A stretch of DNA of 48,233 nt from Chloroflexota bacterium (GCA_029240655.1 JARDZW010000003.1:1-48233), one strand, 5' to 3'; shown: positions 8,169 to 17,565, counted from the first letter of the stretch. Numbers and translations are program-made. The notes: generated by a model from the sequence alone, not told the origin.

Positions 8169-8990
8169 CTACTCGATGACGAGCCCACCCGGGACGTCCG
8201 GCGGCACCGGAGGATAGGCTGGCTTCAGGCCCGCGATCGTGTCGCCGAGAATCGTGGCGACCGCGAGGTTCCGGAACCACTTGCGATTGGCGGGGATGAG
8301 GTACCACGGGGCATGGGCGGTGGACGTCTTCGAGAGCGCGTCGTCGAAGGCGGCCTGGTAGTCGTCCCAGAGCTTGCGTTCCGCGAGATCGCCCATCGAG
8401 AACTTCCAGCGCTTGGTCGGGTCGTCGTAACGAGCCTGGAACCGCTCGCGCTGCTCGTCCTTGTCGATGGCGAGGAAGAACTTGAGGATCGTGGTCCCGT
8501 TGTCCGCCAGGAACCGCTCGAACTCGTTGATCTGGTCGTAGCGGGCCGACCAGACATCACGCGGCACGATGTCATGCACGCGCACGACGAGCACGTCCTC
8601 GTAATGTGATCGATTGAAGATGCCGATCTCGCCCTTGCGCGGCACCGCCTGGTGGACGCGCCACAGGTAGTCGTGGGCGAGCTCTTCGTCCGAAGGGACC
8701 TTGAAGCTCGTGACCGAGCAGCCCTGCGGATTGAACGCCTCCATCACCTTGTTGATGGTGCCGTCCTTGCCGGCGGCGTCGATGCCCTGGAGCACGACGA
8801 GGACCGAATGCTTCGACTCCGCCCAGAGGCGGTCCTGAAGATCCGCGAGACGAGCGACCTGCTTCTCGAGGGCTGGGGTCGTCGCCTCCTTGTCCCAGCC
8901 GTGGGTCTCGCCGTGGTCCTGGCTGGCGAGGCGCACGCGGGACCCCGGGCGGACGGCGAGGGCAGCGCGCAGGTCGACCCGGGTGGCCAT
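8169..8990 (-). CDS. ppk2: Polyphosphate kinase 2 family (polyP:nucleotide phosphotransferase)
   Basis: A 273-residue single-domain PPK2. Walker A is GIDAAGKDG (69-77), the lid/Walker B region is FNRSHYEDVLV (125-135), and the family segment EAFNPQGCSVTSFKVPS follows the P-loop. PPK2 enzymes move phosphate between polyphosphate and nucleotides; which nucleotide, and AMP versus ADP use, cannot be read here with confidence. The ORF track extends to 9254, but MATRVDLRAALAVRPG at 8990 matches the usual N terminus and has GGAGG 7 nt upstream on the minus strand. It is divergent from an aldehyde dehydrogenase gene across 82 nt. A plausible role is energy buffering from stored polyphosphate. Confidence 0.93.
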   Translation of the reverse strand: MATRVDLRAALAVRPGSRVRLASQDHGETHGWDKEATTPALEKQVARLADLQDRLWAESKHSVLVVLQGIDAAGKDGTINKVMEAFNPQGCSVTSFKVPSDEELAHDYLWRVHQAVPRKGEIGIFNRSHYEDVLVVRVHDIVPRDVWSARYDQINEFERFLADNGTTILKFFLAIDKDEQRERFQARYDDPTKRWKFSMGDLAERKLWDDYQAAFDDALSKTSTAHAPWYLIPANRKWFRNLAVATILGDTIAGLKPAYPPVPPDVPGGLVIE

Positions 8991-9072
8991 GGGCGATCCT
9001 CCGTGGATGGGCGTAGCGGGCTCGGACGTATGATGCGACCGTACCGTATCGCCCCTCGCAGGAGCGTCTCGC
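8991..9072. promoter_or_regulatory. Divergent ppk2 / aldehyde dehydrogenase promoter region
   Basis: Only 82 nt separate the two divergent starts, so both promoters must sit here or inside the genes. A TATGAT -10-like hexamer occurs at 9029-9034 on the plus strand, without a good -35 box at 17 nt. Ribosome binding sites for both genes are visible (AGGAG before 9073; GGAGG before 8990 on the minus strand). Confidence 0.4.
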
Positions 9073-10515
9073 ATGACTGTCGTCGGCACCCATCCGCATC
9101 CCATCTTCCTCGCCGGCCGCTGGGTCGAATCGCCGGACGTGCTCGAGGTGGCCAACCCGGCCATTGCCGCGGAGCCTGCAGGCGCCACGTACAACGCGAC
9201 ACCCGAGCAATACGAGGAGGCGGTCGAGGCGGCCGTCGCTGCCTTCGAGGTCACCCGCCATCTGCCGGCCTACGAGCGGGGCCGGATCCTGCGCGACATC
9301 AGCTCGGGTATCCATGCCCGACGCGAGGAGCTCGGACGGCTGATCTCGCTCGAGGCCGGCAAACCGATCCGTGACGCGCTCGTGGAAGTCGATCGTGCCG
9401 TCATCACGTTCCGGCTCGGCGCCGAAGAGGCCGAGCGGATGACCGGGGAGCTGATTCCTCTTGATCTCATGCCGTCGTCCAGGGACCGCGTCGGCATCAC
9501 GCGCCGGTTCCCGATCGGCCCGATCGCGGCGATCAGCCCGTTCAACTTCCCGCTCAACCTCGCCGCTCACAAGCTGTCGCCGGCCATCGCCAGTGGCAAC
9601 CCCATCGTCCTGAAACCGCCCTCGAAGGACCCGCTCACGATGCTGACCGTCGCGGAGATCATCGAGGCCGCCGGCCCGCCCGCCGGGTCCGTGAGCATCC
9701 TGCCGATGACGCGCGAGCTCGGCGACCGGATGGTCGCCGACGACCGGTTCAAGCTACTGACCTTCACGGGCAGCCCGTCGGTCGGCTGGCGGATGAAGGA
9801 GCGGGCCGGGAAAAAGAAGGTCGTGCTCGAGCTCGGCGGCAATGCCGGCGTCATCGTCGATTCGACGGCCGACCTCGACTGGGCGGTCAAGCGCATCCTC
9901 GTTGGTGCGTTCGCGTATGCCGGCCAGGTCTGTATCAGCGTCCAGCGGATGTTCGTCCACGAGGCGGTCTGGGACACCTTCATGGAGAAGTTCCTGGCCG
10001 GTGTCGGCGACCTCAAGCTCGGCGATCCGCTCGATCCGACGACGGATGTCGGCCCCATGGTCGACGAGAACCAGGCGTCGCGCACACAACGCTGGGTCGA
10101 CGAGGCGGTCGCGATGGGTGGGCAGGTCCTCGCCGGCGGCAAGGCCGACGGCACCTTCTTCCCGCCGACGGTGCTGACCGATGTTCCGGTGGCGGCGCAG
10201 GTCTGCTCGAACGAGGCCTTCGCGCCGCTCGTCGTTGCGTTCCGGTTCCGCGACCTCGACGACGCGATCGCCCGGGTCAACGACTCGATGTTCGGGCTCC
10301 AGACCGGGGTCTTCACCAACGACCTCGCGGGCGCCTGGCGATCGTTCAACGAGCTCGAGGTCGGCGGCGTCATCATCAACGACGTCCCGACGTACCGGAC
10401 TGACCACATGCCGTACGGCGGGGTCAAGGATTCTGGACTGGGGCGCGAGGGCCTGCGCTGGGCGATCGAGGACATGACGGAGATCCGGATCATGGTGCTG
10501 GCCCAGCCCGGATGA
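9073..10515 (+). CDS. NAD(P)-dependent aldehyde dehydrogenase
   Basis: A 480-residue member of the ALDH superfamily, full length. The catalytic set is complete: Asn in FNFPLN (N158), Lys in VLKPPSK (K181), general-base Glu in LELGGN (E253) and nucleophile Cys in GQVCIS (C287). The C-terminal PYGGVKDSGLGREG motif is also present. The N terminus (PIFLAGRWVESPDVLEVANPA) and overall style resemble lactaldehyde/succinate-semialdehyde-type enzymes. I cannot fix the substrate. LELGGN instead of the more usual LELGGK is a minor variation. AGGAG precedes the ATG. A LysE exporter gene follows after 43 nt, possibly on the same transcript. Confidence 0.9.
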   Translation: MTVVGTHPHPIFLAGRWVESPDVLEVANPAIAAEPAGATYNATPEQYEEAVEAAVAAFEVTRHLPAYERGRILRDISSGIHARREELGRLISLEAGKPIRDALVEVDRAVITFRLGAEEAERMTGELIPLDLMPSSRDRVGITRRFPIGPIAAISPFNFPLNLAAHKLSPAIASGNPIVLKPPSKDPLTMLTVAEIIEAAGPPAGSVSILPMTRELGDRMVADDRFKLLTFTGSPSVGWRMKERAGKKKVVLELGGNAGVIVDSTADLDWAVKRILVGAFAYAGQVCISVQRMFVHEAVWDTFMEKFLAGVGDLKLGDPLDPTTDVGPMVDENQASRTQRWVDEAVAMGGQVLAGGKADGTFFPPTVLTDVPVAAQVCSNEAFAPLVVAFRFRDLDDAIARVNDSMFGLQTGVFTNDLAGAWRSFNELEVGGVIINDVPTYRTDHMPYGGVKDSGLGREGLRWAIEDMTEIRIMVLAQPG

Positions 10516-10558
10516 CCGGCGCGACTGCCGCGGGTGCGGACATGCCGCGAGCCTCGCG

Positions 10559-11167
10559 GTGAGCACCGAGTTCTTGCTGACGACGTTCATCGTCGTCGCG
10601 ACGCCCGGCACGGGCGTGCTCTACACGCTGGCGGCCGGTCTCTCGCGCGGCGCCCGGGCCAGCGTCATCGCCGCGATCGGCTGCACGCTTGGCATCCTTC
10701 CGCACATGGTCGCGGCGATCACGGGACTCGCCGCGCTCCTGCACACGAGTGCCCTCGCGTTCGAGGTCCTGAAGTACCTTGGTGTCGCCTATCTGCTGTT
10801 CCTGGCGTGGAGGACGCTCCGGGACAAGGACGCGCTCAGTGTCGAGGAGGCGGCCCCGATCGCCCCGATGAAGGTCATCACCTCGGGCATCCTGATCAAC
10901 ATCCTCAATCCGAAGCTGACGATCTTCTTTTTCGCCTTCCTGCCGCAGTTCGTGAGCGCCACGGAGCCCGCGGCGTCCCTGCGCATGCTCGAACTGAGCG
11001 CCGTATTCATGCTCGTCACGTTCGCCGTCTTCGTCGCCTACGGGATCTTCGCAGCGTCGATCCGGAGCCACGTGATCTCGCGACCTCGGGTGCTGACCTG
11101 GATGCGCCGGACCTTTGCCGGCACGTTCGCCGTGCTGGCCGGCAGGCTCGCCCTCGCCGACCGGTGA
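10559..11167 (+). CDS. LysE/RhtB family exporter
   Basis: A 202-residue membrane protein with about six hydrophobic segments. The family hallmark PGTGVLYTLAAGLSRGARAS follows the first helix (normally PGP or PGG), and NPKLTIFFFAFLPQF lies in the middle. LysE/RhtB proteins export amino acids or small metabolites; the substrate is unknown here. The start is GTG at 10559, which places the first TM helix at the N terminus. It follows the aldehyde dehydrogenase by 43 nt and is separated from the acyl-CoA dehydrogenase by 139 nt, in which I see no clear promoter. Confidence 0.88.
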   Translation: MSTEFLLTTFIVVATPGTGVLYTLAAGLSRGARASVIAAIGCTLGILPHMVAAITGLAALLHTSALAFEVLKYLGVAYLLFLAWRTLRDKDALSVEEAAPIAPMKVITSGILINILNPKLTIFFFAFLPQFVSATEPAASLRMLELSAVFMLVTFAVFVAYGIFAASIRSHVISRPRVLTWMRRTFAGTFAVLAGRLALADR

Positions 11168-11306
11168 GGGTCGTGCCGCGCCTCGTCGCCGTCCGCCGCA
11201 CCTTGGGCGCCAGCCGGCGCCCGCGCGATCCCCTCGCCGCGAGCGTTCGTCCCGCGGCCCGCGACTGCGGTCATGTCCCGGCCCCGCCGTGCGCCATGCT
11301 TGCGCG

Positions 11307-12485
11307 GTGGACCTGACACTCGGCGACGTCCAGCTCGAGCTCCAGGGTCGAGCGCGCGCGTTCACCCGCAAGGTCCTCCAGCCGCTCGAAGCCGAGTTCG
11401 AACGGTCCGGCGGGCGGTTACCGGCAGCGGCGAAGGCGCGGATCCGCGAGGCGTCGGTCGCCGCCGGACTGGTCGGCGGGTCGTTTCCGCGCGACGTCGG
11501 CGGACAGGGCTGGACCATGCTCGAGCAGGTGCTCGTGCATGAACAGCTCGGCCAGTCGACCGGCGGGCTCTGGTCGTTCATCCCGGGTGCGTACAACGCC
11601 CTCATCCATTGCTCCCCGGAGCAGCGGGCACGCTATCTCGACCCGAGCCTGACCGGCGAACGCTTCGGGAGCTACGCCGTCACCGAGCCCGGGGCCGGGT
11701 CCGATGCCCGCGCCCTGGCCGCCACGGCGGTCCGCGACGCCGCGACCGGGGACTATGTGCTCAATGGCGAGAAGTGGTTCGTGACGGGACCTCCGGACGA
11801 GACCGATTTCATGATCTTTCACTGCCTGGTCGTGGACGGGTCGAAGCGCCTGCCGACGTTGTTCCTCGTGGACTACGAAACGCCCGGCGTGACGATGGCT
11901 CACGACCCCGACTACATGCACACCTTCGCGGACCGGCATCCCCAGTTCGTGCTGTCGGATGTCCGCGTGCCCGAGTCTGCGGTCCTGGGCGACGTGGGGC
12001 AGGCCGACGAGCTCACCAACGAGTGGTTCGTCGAGGAGCGCATCCACATCGGGGCGCGCTGCACCGGGGCGATGGAGCGGCTGCTGACCCTGGCGGTCGA
12101 GTGGGCCGGCGAGCGGGTCCAGTTCGGCCAGCGACTGCTCGACTTCCAGGGCGTGTCGTTCCCGCTGGCCGATTCGGCCGCCGACGCGGCTGCGGCGCGG
12201 CTGCTCACCCGCGAGGCCGCCTGGCTGGCCGACACCGGCGCAGACCCGAAGGTGGTCCATGCCAAGGCATCCATCGCCAAGCTGTTTGCCTCGGAGGCGG
12301 CCTTTCGCTGCGCCGATCGGGTCGTCCAGGTGTTCGGTGGTCGGGGGTACATGCGTGAATACCCGGCCGAGCGGTTCTTCCGCGAGCTCCGCGTGGACCG
12401 GATCTGGGAAGGGACGTCGGAGATCCAGCGCCTGATCATCGCGCGTGCGCTGGAGAAGCGCGGCGTGGACCGCGTGGTCGGGTGA
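11307..12485 (+). CDS. Acyl-CoA dehydrogenase
   Basis: A 392-residue FAD-dependent acyl-CoA dehydrogenase. Visible are the mid-domain YAVTEPGAGSDA signature, NGEKWFVTGP, and the C-terminal GGRGYMREYPAERFFRELR with the catalytic glutamate in WEGTSEIQ (about E368). It introduces the alpha,beta double bond in acyl-CoA beta-oxidation. The ORF track opens at 11115 inside the lysE gene, but GTG 11307 gives the usual family length and N terminus. It is followed 10 nt later by an ADP-forming acyl-CoA synthetase and then an enoyl-CoA hydratase. This looks like a compact catabolic set for an organic acid whose identity is not visible. Confidence 0.92.
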   Translation: MDLTLGDVQLELQGRARAFTRKVLQPLEAEFERSGGRLPAAAKARIREASVAAGLVGGSFPRDVGGQGWTMLEQVLVHEQLGQSTGGLWSFIPGAYNALIHCSPEQRARYLDPSLTGERFGSYAVTEPGAGSDARALAATAVRDAATGDYVLNGEKWFVTGPPDETDFMIFHCLVVDGSKRLPTLFLVDYETPGVTMAHDPDYMHTFADRHPQFVLSDVRVPESAVLGDVGQADELTNEWFVEERIHIGARCTGAMERLLTLAVEWAGERVQFGQRLLDFQGVSFPLADSAADAAAARLLTREAAWLADTGADPKVVHAKASIAKLFASEAAFRCADRVVQVFGGRGYMREYPAERFFRELRVDRIWEGTSEIQRLIIARALEKRGVDRVVG

Positions 12486-12495
12486 GGCGCCCGAC

Positions 12496-14748
12496 GTGAC
12501 CGACGTGACCGCTGCCGCCGGCACGATCGACCTGCGGCCCTTGTTCGCCCCGCGCTCGATCGCGGTTGTCGGCGCATCGCCGCGCAGCTGGATCGCCGAG
12601 ACCGTCCGCGACAACCTCCGTGCGACCAGCAGCGCCACGCGCTGCCACTTCGTCAACCCGCGCTATGCAGAGCTCCACGGGCAACCCTGCTACCCGACGC
12701 TCGACGCACTTCCCGAACGCCCGGACATCGCCCTCGTGGCGCTGAACCCGTTGCGCGCCGCGATGGTGACGCGGGACGCCGCCGCGGCCGGCATCCCGGC
12801 CGTGATCATCCCTGGCGGCGGCGTGGTCGAGGGTGGGGAAGCAGCCGCGGCGATGCAGCAAGAGGTCGCGGCCATCGCCCGGGAATACGGGCTTGCCCTG
12901 GTCGGCCCCAACTGCATGGGGGTGATGGATCTGACCGTCAACTCCTCGGCGTACATCGGCGACGTCTCGCCGTACCTCCCGCGCGGCGGCGTGGCCGGCA
13001 TCGCCCAGTCGGGGTCGGTCACCGACGCCTTCATCCATTCGGGATCACGGGTCGGGTTCACGAGGATCATCAGCTGCGGGACCGAGGTCGTTCTCGATGT
13101 CTGCGACTACCTGGCGTATTGCCTGGACGACCCGGAGACGACGTCCGTGATCCTCTTCCTCGAAGGCTTCAAGCGGCCAGAGCGCTTTCTCGCCCTCGCT
13201 GACCGGGCGCTCGAGCTGGGCAAGCCGATCTTGGTGGTCAAGGTGGGCCGGAGCGACCAGGCGCAGGCATCATCCGTTGCGCATTCGGGCTCCCTGGCCG
13301 GCGAGACGCGCGTGACCGATGCGGCCCTCGACGCCGCGGGCGTGATCCGCTGCACCGACCTCGACGAGCTGCTCGAGACCGCCGAGCTCGTGGAAGGACT
13401 CCGCCGAACGCGCCGATCGGTCGGCCGTGGGCGGACGGGGGTCGTCACCGTGAGCACCGGTGAGGCGTCGCTCGTGGCCGATCTCGCGCCGCGGACCGGG
13501 ATCGATCTGCCGCCATTGCCAGAGAGCGCTCGGGCGCGGATCCTCGAGCACCTCCCGACGATGGGCTATGTCGGGAACCCGATGGACCCGTGGGGTGCGG
13601 CCGACCCGCCGATCGCCTACGGCGCCGCCTTCGAGTCGATGGCGGCGTCCGGCGCCTACGACGTCCTTGTACTGGTGCACGACTTCCCGTACAAGTCGAT
13701 GCCCGCAGAGGTCGCCACCGCGAACGACGTGAGCCTGCAGCTCCTGGCCGCCACCCGTGACCGACCGCACATCCTGCCGGTGTACGTGTCGTTGACGTCC
13801 GGGGAGCCGCCACCGGAGACGAAGGCCGTGCTCGATGAGCTGGGCGATGGCGCCCCGCTGCTGCGCGGCGCGGTCGAGGCGTTCACCGCGATCGCGTCGC
13901 TCGCGCGCTGGGAGGCAGCGCGGACCCGTCGGCTCGACCGAGGCCCATGGCGGCCGGGGTGGCCGGCGCTCGCCGCGGATCGCACGGCGTACGGGCTCGA
14001 TCCGGACGGGTCGTCGGCCGCGGTCGGGTCGGGCGTCGCGGTCGGGTCGAGCGCCCCACCCCGCGCCCTCTCCGAGTTCGATAGCCTGGCGCTGCTGCGC
14101 GAGGCCGGCCTGCCGGTGACCGAGGCCACATCCGTGCCGGACGCCGCCGCCGCGGTCGAGGCGGCCCGATCGTTCGACGGGCGGCCCGTGGCGCTCAAGG
14201 TCGACGCCATCGGATTGGCGCACAAGAGCGACCTCGGCCTCGTCCGGCTCGGGCTCGCCGGTGATGCGCCGGTCAGGGCCGCCGTCGATGATCTCCTCGC
14301 CACCGCCCGCGCCCAGGGCCTGGCCGTCCGTGGGCTCCTCGTCGAGCCGATGGCCGAGGCCGGCGTCGAGCTCATCGTCGGGCTCCGCCGCGACGCATCG
14401 TTCGGGCCTGCGGTCGTCGTCGGGCTCGGTGGCGTCCTTGCGGAACTGCTCGACGACGTGGCGATCCGTCTGGCCCCGGTCGATCGCGAGACCGTGCTCG
14501 CGATGCTCACGGAGCTGCGCGGCGCCCGTCTCCTGGACGGCCTGCGCGGCAGCTCGCCGATCGATCGCGGTGCCGTGGCCGACCTCGTCGTCGCGCTCTC
14601 CCGGCTCGGCGACGATCGGCCGGATGTCCTGGAGGTCGACCTGAACCCGGTCATCGCGTCGGCGCGTGGCGCCCTGGCGGTCGACGCTCTGGTCGTCCTG
14701 GGGCGGCCGCTGGGGCTCGCGGGGTCGGAGGTCGGGGGCGATGCCTGA
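12496..14748 (+). CDS. Acyl-CoA synthetase (ADP-forming), fused alpha-beta
   Basis: A 750-residue NDP-forming acyl-CoA synthetase. Domains in order: CoA-binding Rossmann (1-140, PRSIAVVGAS), succinyl-CoA ligase-like flavodoxin domain with QSGS (171-174) and the phosphohistidine loop VAHSGSLAG (H263), second flavodoxin domain (about 310-470), then an ATP-grasp domain (about 520-750) with ALKVDAIGLAHKSDLG and EVDLNPV. It interconverts acyl-CoA + ADP + Pi with acid + ATP. The linker at about 505-515 contains a Gly/Ser/Val repeat (SSAAVGSGVAVGSS) encoded by a duplicated GCGGTCGGGTCG. Start GTG 12496 lies 10 nt after the acyl-CoA dehydrogenase stop; GTG 12505 is an alternative. It overlaps the next gene by 8 nt. 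Confidence 0.9.
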   Translation: MTDVTAAAGTIDLRPLFAPRSIAVVGASPRSWIAETVRDNLRATSSATRCHFVNPRYAELHGQPCYPTLDALPERPDIALVALNPLRAAMVTRDAAAAGIPAVIIPGGGVVEGGEAAAAMQQEVAAIAREYGLALVGPNCMGVMDLTVNSSAYIGDVSPYLPRGGVAGIAQSGSVTDAFIHSGSRVGFTRIISCGTEVVLDVCDYLAYCLDDPETTSVILFLEGFKRPERFLALADRALELGKPILVVKVGRSDQAQASSVAHSGSLAGETRVTDAALDAAGVIRCTDLDELLETAELVEGLRRTRRSVGRGRTGVVTVSTGEASLVADLAPRTGIDLPPLPESARARILEHLPTMGYVGNPMDPWGAADPPIAYGAAFESMAASGAYDVLVLVHDFPYKSMPAEVATANDVSLQLLAATRDRPHILPVYVSLTSGEPPPETKAVLDELGDGAPLLRGAVEAFTAIASLARWEAARTRRLDRGPWRPGWPALAADRTAYGLDPDGSSAAVGSGVAVGSSAPPRALSEFDSLALLREAGLPVTEATSVPDAAAAVEAARSFDGRPVALKVDAIGLAHKSDLGLVRLGLAGDAPVRAAVDDLLATARAQGLAVRGLLVEPMAEAGVELIVGLRRDASFGPAVVVGLGGVLAELLDDVAIRLAPVDRETVLAMLTELRGARLLDGLRGSSPIDRGAVADLVVALSRLGDDRPDVLEVDLNPVIASARGALAVDALVVLGRPLGLAGSEVGGDA

Positions 14749-15604
14749 CGAGGCGGTGGTCCTGACCGAGCGTACGCCGTGGGGCGTCCGACTCACGCTG
14801 AACCGCCCGGCGAAGCTCAATGCCCTCAATGGCGAGCTCGTGGCCGCGCTCGTGGCGGCCCTCGACGAGGCGGAAACCGACGACGCCGTCCGGGTCATCG
14901 TCCTGGAGGGCGCGGGACGGGCCTTCTCGTCCGGCTACGACCTGACCGAGGAGGCCGAGGGTGCGATCGGCGGGCCCGTCGCATGGCGGGAGCTACTGGC
15001 GGCCGACGTCGCCGCCACGCTCCGGTTCCTCGACTCCCCCAAGCCCGTGATCGCGCAGGTGCACGGCTATGCGCTGGCCGGTGGCCTGGAGCTCGCGATG
15101 GCCTGCGACCTCATCGTCGCTGCCGAGGGCACGAAGCTCGGCGAGCCGGAGATCCGCTACGGATCCGCCCCGGTGACGCTGCTCATGCCCTTCCTGATCG
15201 GCCAGAAGCGGACCCGGGAGCTGTTGCTGACCGGCGACCTGATCGACGCCGCGGAAGCCGAGCGGATCGGGCTGATCAACCGCGTCGTGCCCGCGAACGC
15301 GCTGGCCGCGGAGGTCGATCGCCTGGCCGACCGCCTTGCGCGGACGCCCCCGGAGGTCATGGGCCCGACCAAGCGGATGCTCAATCGAGCCATGGACGTC
15401 GCGGGGTTCCGCCTTGCGGTCGAGGCGGGCCTCGACCTGGGCGCCATCATCAACGCTGCCGACACGCCCGAGCAGCGCGAATGGGATTCGATCGTCCGCC
15501 GGGACGGTCTCAAGGCCGCACTCGCCTGGCGCGATCGCCGATACGACGAACGGCTGGCGGGGGACGGCCACGGAAGCGACGTCCCCGCAGCGGATGACGG
15601 CTGA
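14741..15604 (+). CDS. Enoyl-CoA hydratase/isomerase family protein
   Basis: A 287-residue crotonase-fold protein. The oxyanion-hole segments GAGRAFSSGYD and HGYALAGGLELAMACD are present. Both positions that act as catalytic glutamates in rat enoyl-CoA hydratase are retained, in GGLELAMA and GEPEI, so true hydratase activity is plausible. It would hydrate the product of the upstream acyl-CoA dehydrogenase. Start ATG 14741 overlaps the end of the acyl-CoA synthetase gene (ATGCCTGA), indicating coupling; the ORF-track start at 14666 is inside that gene. It is the last gene of the acyl-CoA set and is followed by a strong hairpin. Confidence 0.91.
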   Translation: MPDEAVVLTERTPWGVRLTLNRPAKLNALNGELVAALVAALDEAETDDAVRVIVLEGAGRAFSSGYDLTEEAEGAIGGPVAWRELLAADVAATLRFLDSPKPVIAQVHGYALAGGLELAMACDLIVAAEGTKLGEPEIRYGSAPVTLLMPFLIGQKRTRELLLTGDLIDAAEAERIGLINRVVPANALAAEVDRLADRLARTPPEVMGPTKRMLNRAMDVAGFRLAVEAGLDLGAIINAADTPEQREWDSIVRRDGLKAALAWRDRRYDERLAGDGHGSDVPAADDG

Positions 15605-15630
15605 CCCGGCTGAGTCACCGGTGCGGCCAA

Positions 15631-15671
15631 GCGTGATGCACCGTCCGTTGGAGGCGGACGGCACATCACGC
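15631..15671. terminator. Two-tier hairpin between convergent genes
   Basis: GCGTGATG (15631-15638) pairs with CATCACGC (15664-15671). Inside it CCGTCCG (15641-15647) pairs with CGGACGG (15655-15661) around a 7-nt loop, with a symmetrical CA/CA internal loop. This 15-bp stem fills the gap between the enoyl-CoA hydratase (+) and alginate-lyase-like (-) stops and should act as a bidirectional terminator. There is no T tract. Confidence 0.68.
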
Positions 15672-15680
15672 AGGGCGCGC

Positions 15681-17519
15681 TCAGCCCGGTCGCACGACGT
15701 AGTACGCATCGATGGAGACCGTCGGACGCCCGGATGTCCCGAGGCCTCTGACGACGATCGTATGCGTACCTTGCGGCACGGCCGTGGCGAAGACGATGCG
15801 CCTGGCCTTGAACGTCGAGGCCTTCAGGTCCACCGTCTTGACGTACTTGCCGTCGATGTAGACGTTGGCCTTGCCGCGCGTCGGGCCGACTGGACCGACC
15901 CAGGCGACGCCGGAACCGCTGAAGGTGAGCCTGGACGTCGCGCCATTCGCCTTGGTCCAATGGGCTTTTCCACCGAGGTAGCTCGTGTGACTGGCAATGG
16001 ACCATGACCCGGCCCATTGGACGGTCGACGAGGCATCGGACACGGTGATGCCCTTCTTGGGCCCAACGCTCTTCCAGGCGCCGTACCGACCCGCCGTGTC
16101 CACGGCGCGGACGCGGAAGGTATACGCATGGCCGGAACTCAGGGTCGTCCGGTAAAGCCTGGCCTTGGCCGAGCTGAGCGTTCTGGACGAGAAACCTCCG
16201 TCATCGACCTTGACCTGCAGCTGGTACTTCCAGAGCGGGTCGGAGCTGCTCGCAAGGCCCCAGAGGACGACGGCCGGAACGCCGGAGGTCGGCACCCCGG
16301 ATGTCGTGGACAGTCGGACGCTGGGAGTCGTGACGACCGGCAGGCTGCCCGGCGCCGGTGTCGGGGTCGAGCCTCCGCCGGCCCCCCACAGCCAATCGGT
16401 GAATCCGATCGCTCGGCCCATGTTCGACTCGACGGTCGGGATCTTCGTGCCGTACCGCTTGTTGAGCAGCCACGGCATCTGACGGGCGGCGTTGGTCTCA
16501 TTCCAGCCTTTGCCACCAGATGCCTTCGAGCGGGTCACGACGCTGGCTGCTCGTTTCATCGCTTTGGTCGACCAGTCCCAGGCCGCTGTGTAACCCGCCC
16601 GATACAGCAGCTCCACCTGGAGACCCATGCCCTGGATGGTCTCGAGCTGGTAGCTGACGCCGTCGTCGCCTGGCGGCCAGCGAAGCGAGCCCCCACGGCT
16701 GATGTCGGTCACGAACGCTCCATCGACGTTGATGCCGCTCTTGGTACATGCCTTGTTCTCGGGCGTGAACGTGGCGGCTGACACGCAGCTCCACGAAAGA
16801 TCCGCGCTGCCGAGCTGCATGGTGAAGCCCTTGTAGGCGGCTCGGTCCCCGAGGAACCCCCGGGTCACGAGGGCCGCCCGAGCCAGGTCGGTCTTGTCGC
16901 CGAGATACCGACTCGCCGCGATCCGCGAGGCCCCGGCATAGGCGCCCCAGTTGTTCGCCGAGACCGCGTGCGTCCGGCTCAGCGTGTACCACGTGGCGTG
17001 GCCGCCGACGTTGCGCGTTCGGATCGCCGATAACCACGAGCGGAACGTGGAGTCGTTCGCACCAGAGAGATCGGCGAAATCGGCCGCCAGGACATAGGCC
17101 ATGAGCTGGCGTCCCAGGGCCAGGACGGCGTTCGAGCAACCAACTGTCTGGGTCTTGATGGCGGCCATCACGCCTGCCCGGGCCTTCGTGCCGTAGGACG
17201 AGCTTCCCGTACGCGCGAATACGAGGGCGGCCGCCAAGGTCCGCAGGTGATGATCCTCGTTCTGATCACACAGGTTGGGGGTGCCGAGGGATGCACCTGC
17301 GACGGCTTTCAGGTTGGACCAGGCGTTGCCGCTCGTGGGTCGGGCCAGCAGCTCCGAGCGCGGCATGAGGAGGTAGTTGGTCGCGGCATCCGTCGGCGTC
17401 GGGGCTGACCAGGCGGTGACGGCGAGGATGAGGGCGCCTATCAAGGCTGCTGCGACGGCCCGGGGGGCGAAGGTTGGTCGGCCAGGCGCCCACTGGACGC
17501 CGATGTGGACCTCTCGCAT
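15681..17519 (-). CDS. Secreted alginate-lyase-like protein with C-terminal beta domains
   Basis: A 612-residue protein with a signal/anchor segment at about 20-47 (AVAAALIGALILAVTAWSA, mature after DAA). Residues about 50-390 resemble the alpha/alpha-toroid alginate lyase family (LLMPRSELLARPTSGNAW, a NEDHHLRTLAAAL segment, and SANNWGAYAG). A fibronectin-like beta domain (about 410-500) and a C-terminal ligand-binding-type sandwich (about 505-612, ending VSIDAYYVVRPG) follow. The family cleaves uronate polysaccharides; the substrate here is unknown. Start 17519 was chosen because AAGGAG lies about 5 nt upstream on the minus strand. The ORF-track extension to 18512 is Arg/Pro/Ser shadow sequence. 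With the paralogue at 37306 it brackets the polymer locus, suggesting trimming or turnover of the polymer. Confidence 0.8.
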   Translation of the reverse strand: MREVHIGVQWAPGRPTFAPRAVAAALIGALILAVTAWSAPTPTDAATNYLLMPRSELLARPTSGNAWSNLKAVAGASLGTPNLCDQNEDHHLRTLAAALVFARTGSSSYGTKARAGVMAAIKTQTVGCSNAVLALGRQLMAYVLAADFADLSGANDSTFRSWLSAIRTRNVGGHATWYTLSRTHAVSANNWGAYAGASRIAASRYLGDKTDLARAALVTRGFLGDRAAYKGFTMQLGSADLSWSCVSAATFTPENKACTKSGINVDGAFVTDISRGGSLRWPPGDDGVSYQLETIQGMGLQVELLYRAGYTAAWDWSTKAMKRAASVVTRSKASGGKGWNETNAARQMPWLLNKRYGTKIPTVESNMGRAIGFTDWLWGAGGGSTPTPAPGSLPVVTTPSVRLSTTSGVPTSGVPAVVLWGLASSSDPLWKYQLQVKVDDGGFSSRTLSSAKARLYRTTLSSGHAYTFRVRAVDTAGRYGAWKSVGPKKGITVSDASSTVQWAGSWSIASHTSYLGGKAHWTKANGATSRLTFSGSGVAWVGPVGPTRGKANVYIDGKYVKTVDLKASTFKARRIVFATAVPQGTHTIVVRGLGTSGRPTVSIDAYYVVRPG

Positions 17520-17552
17520 GATGCTCCTTCCTACCTGGACGCCGAGCATTGA

Positions 17553-17565
17553 CGTTCGGCGAACG
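17553..17565. promoter_or_regulatory. Short inverted repeat upstream of the alginate-lyase-like gene
   Basis: CGTTC-GGC-GAACG at 17553-17565, 33 nt upstream of the minus-strand start at 17519 and flanked by two TTGAC words. It could be an operator; short length makes chance occurrence possible. Confidence 0.22.

Noticed and set aside
12445-12495. Upstream ATG start for the ADP-forming acyl-CoA synthetase
   Set aside because: It would overlap the acyl-CoA dehydrogenase by 41 nt and adds Trp/Arg-rich residues not typical of the family; GTG 12496 fits better.
13998-14060. Gly/Ser/Val repeat with duplicated GCGGTCGGGTCG in the acyl-CoA synthetase as a phase-variable tract
   Set aside because: The unit is in frame, occurs only twice, and lies in an interdomain linker, so it is better read as a flexible spacer.
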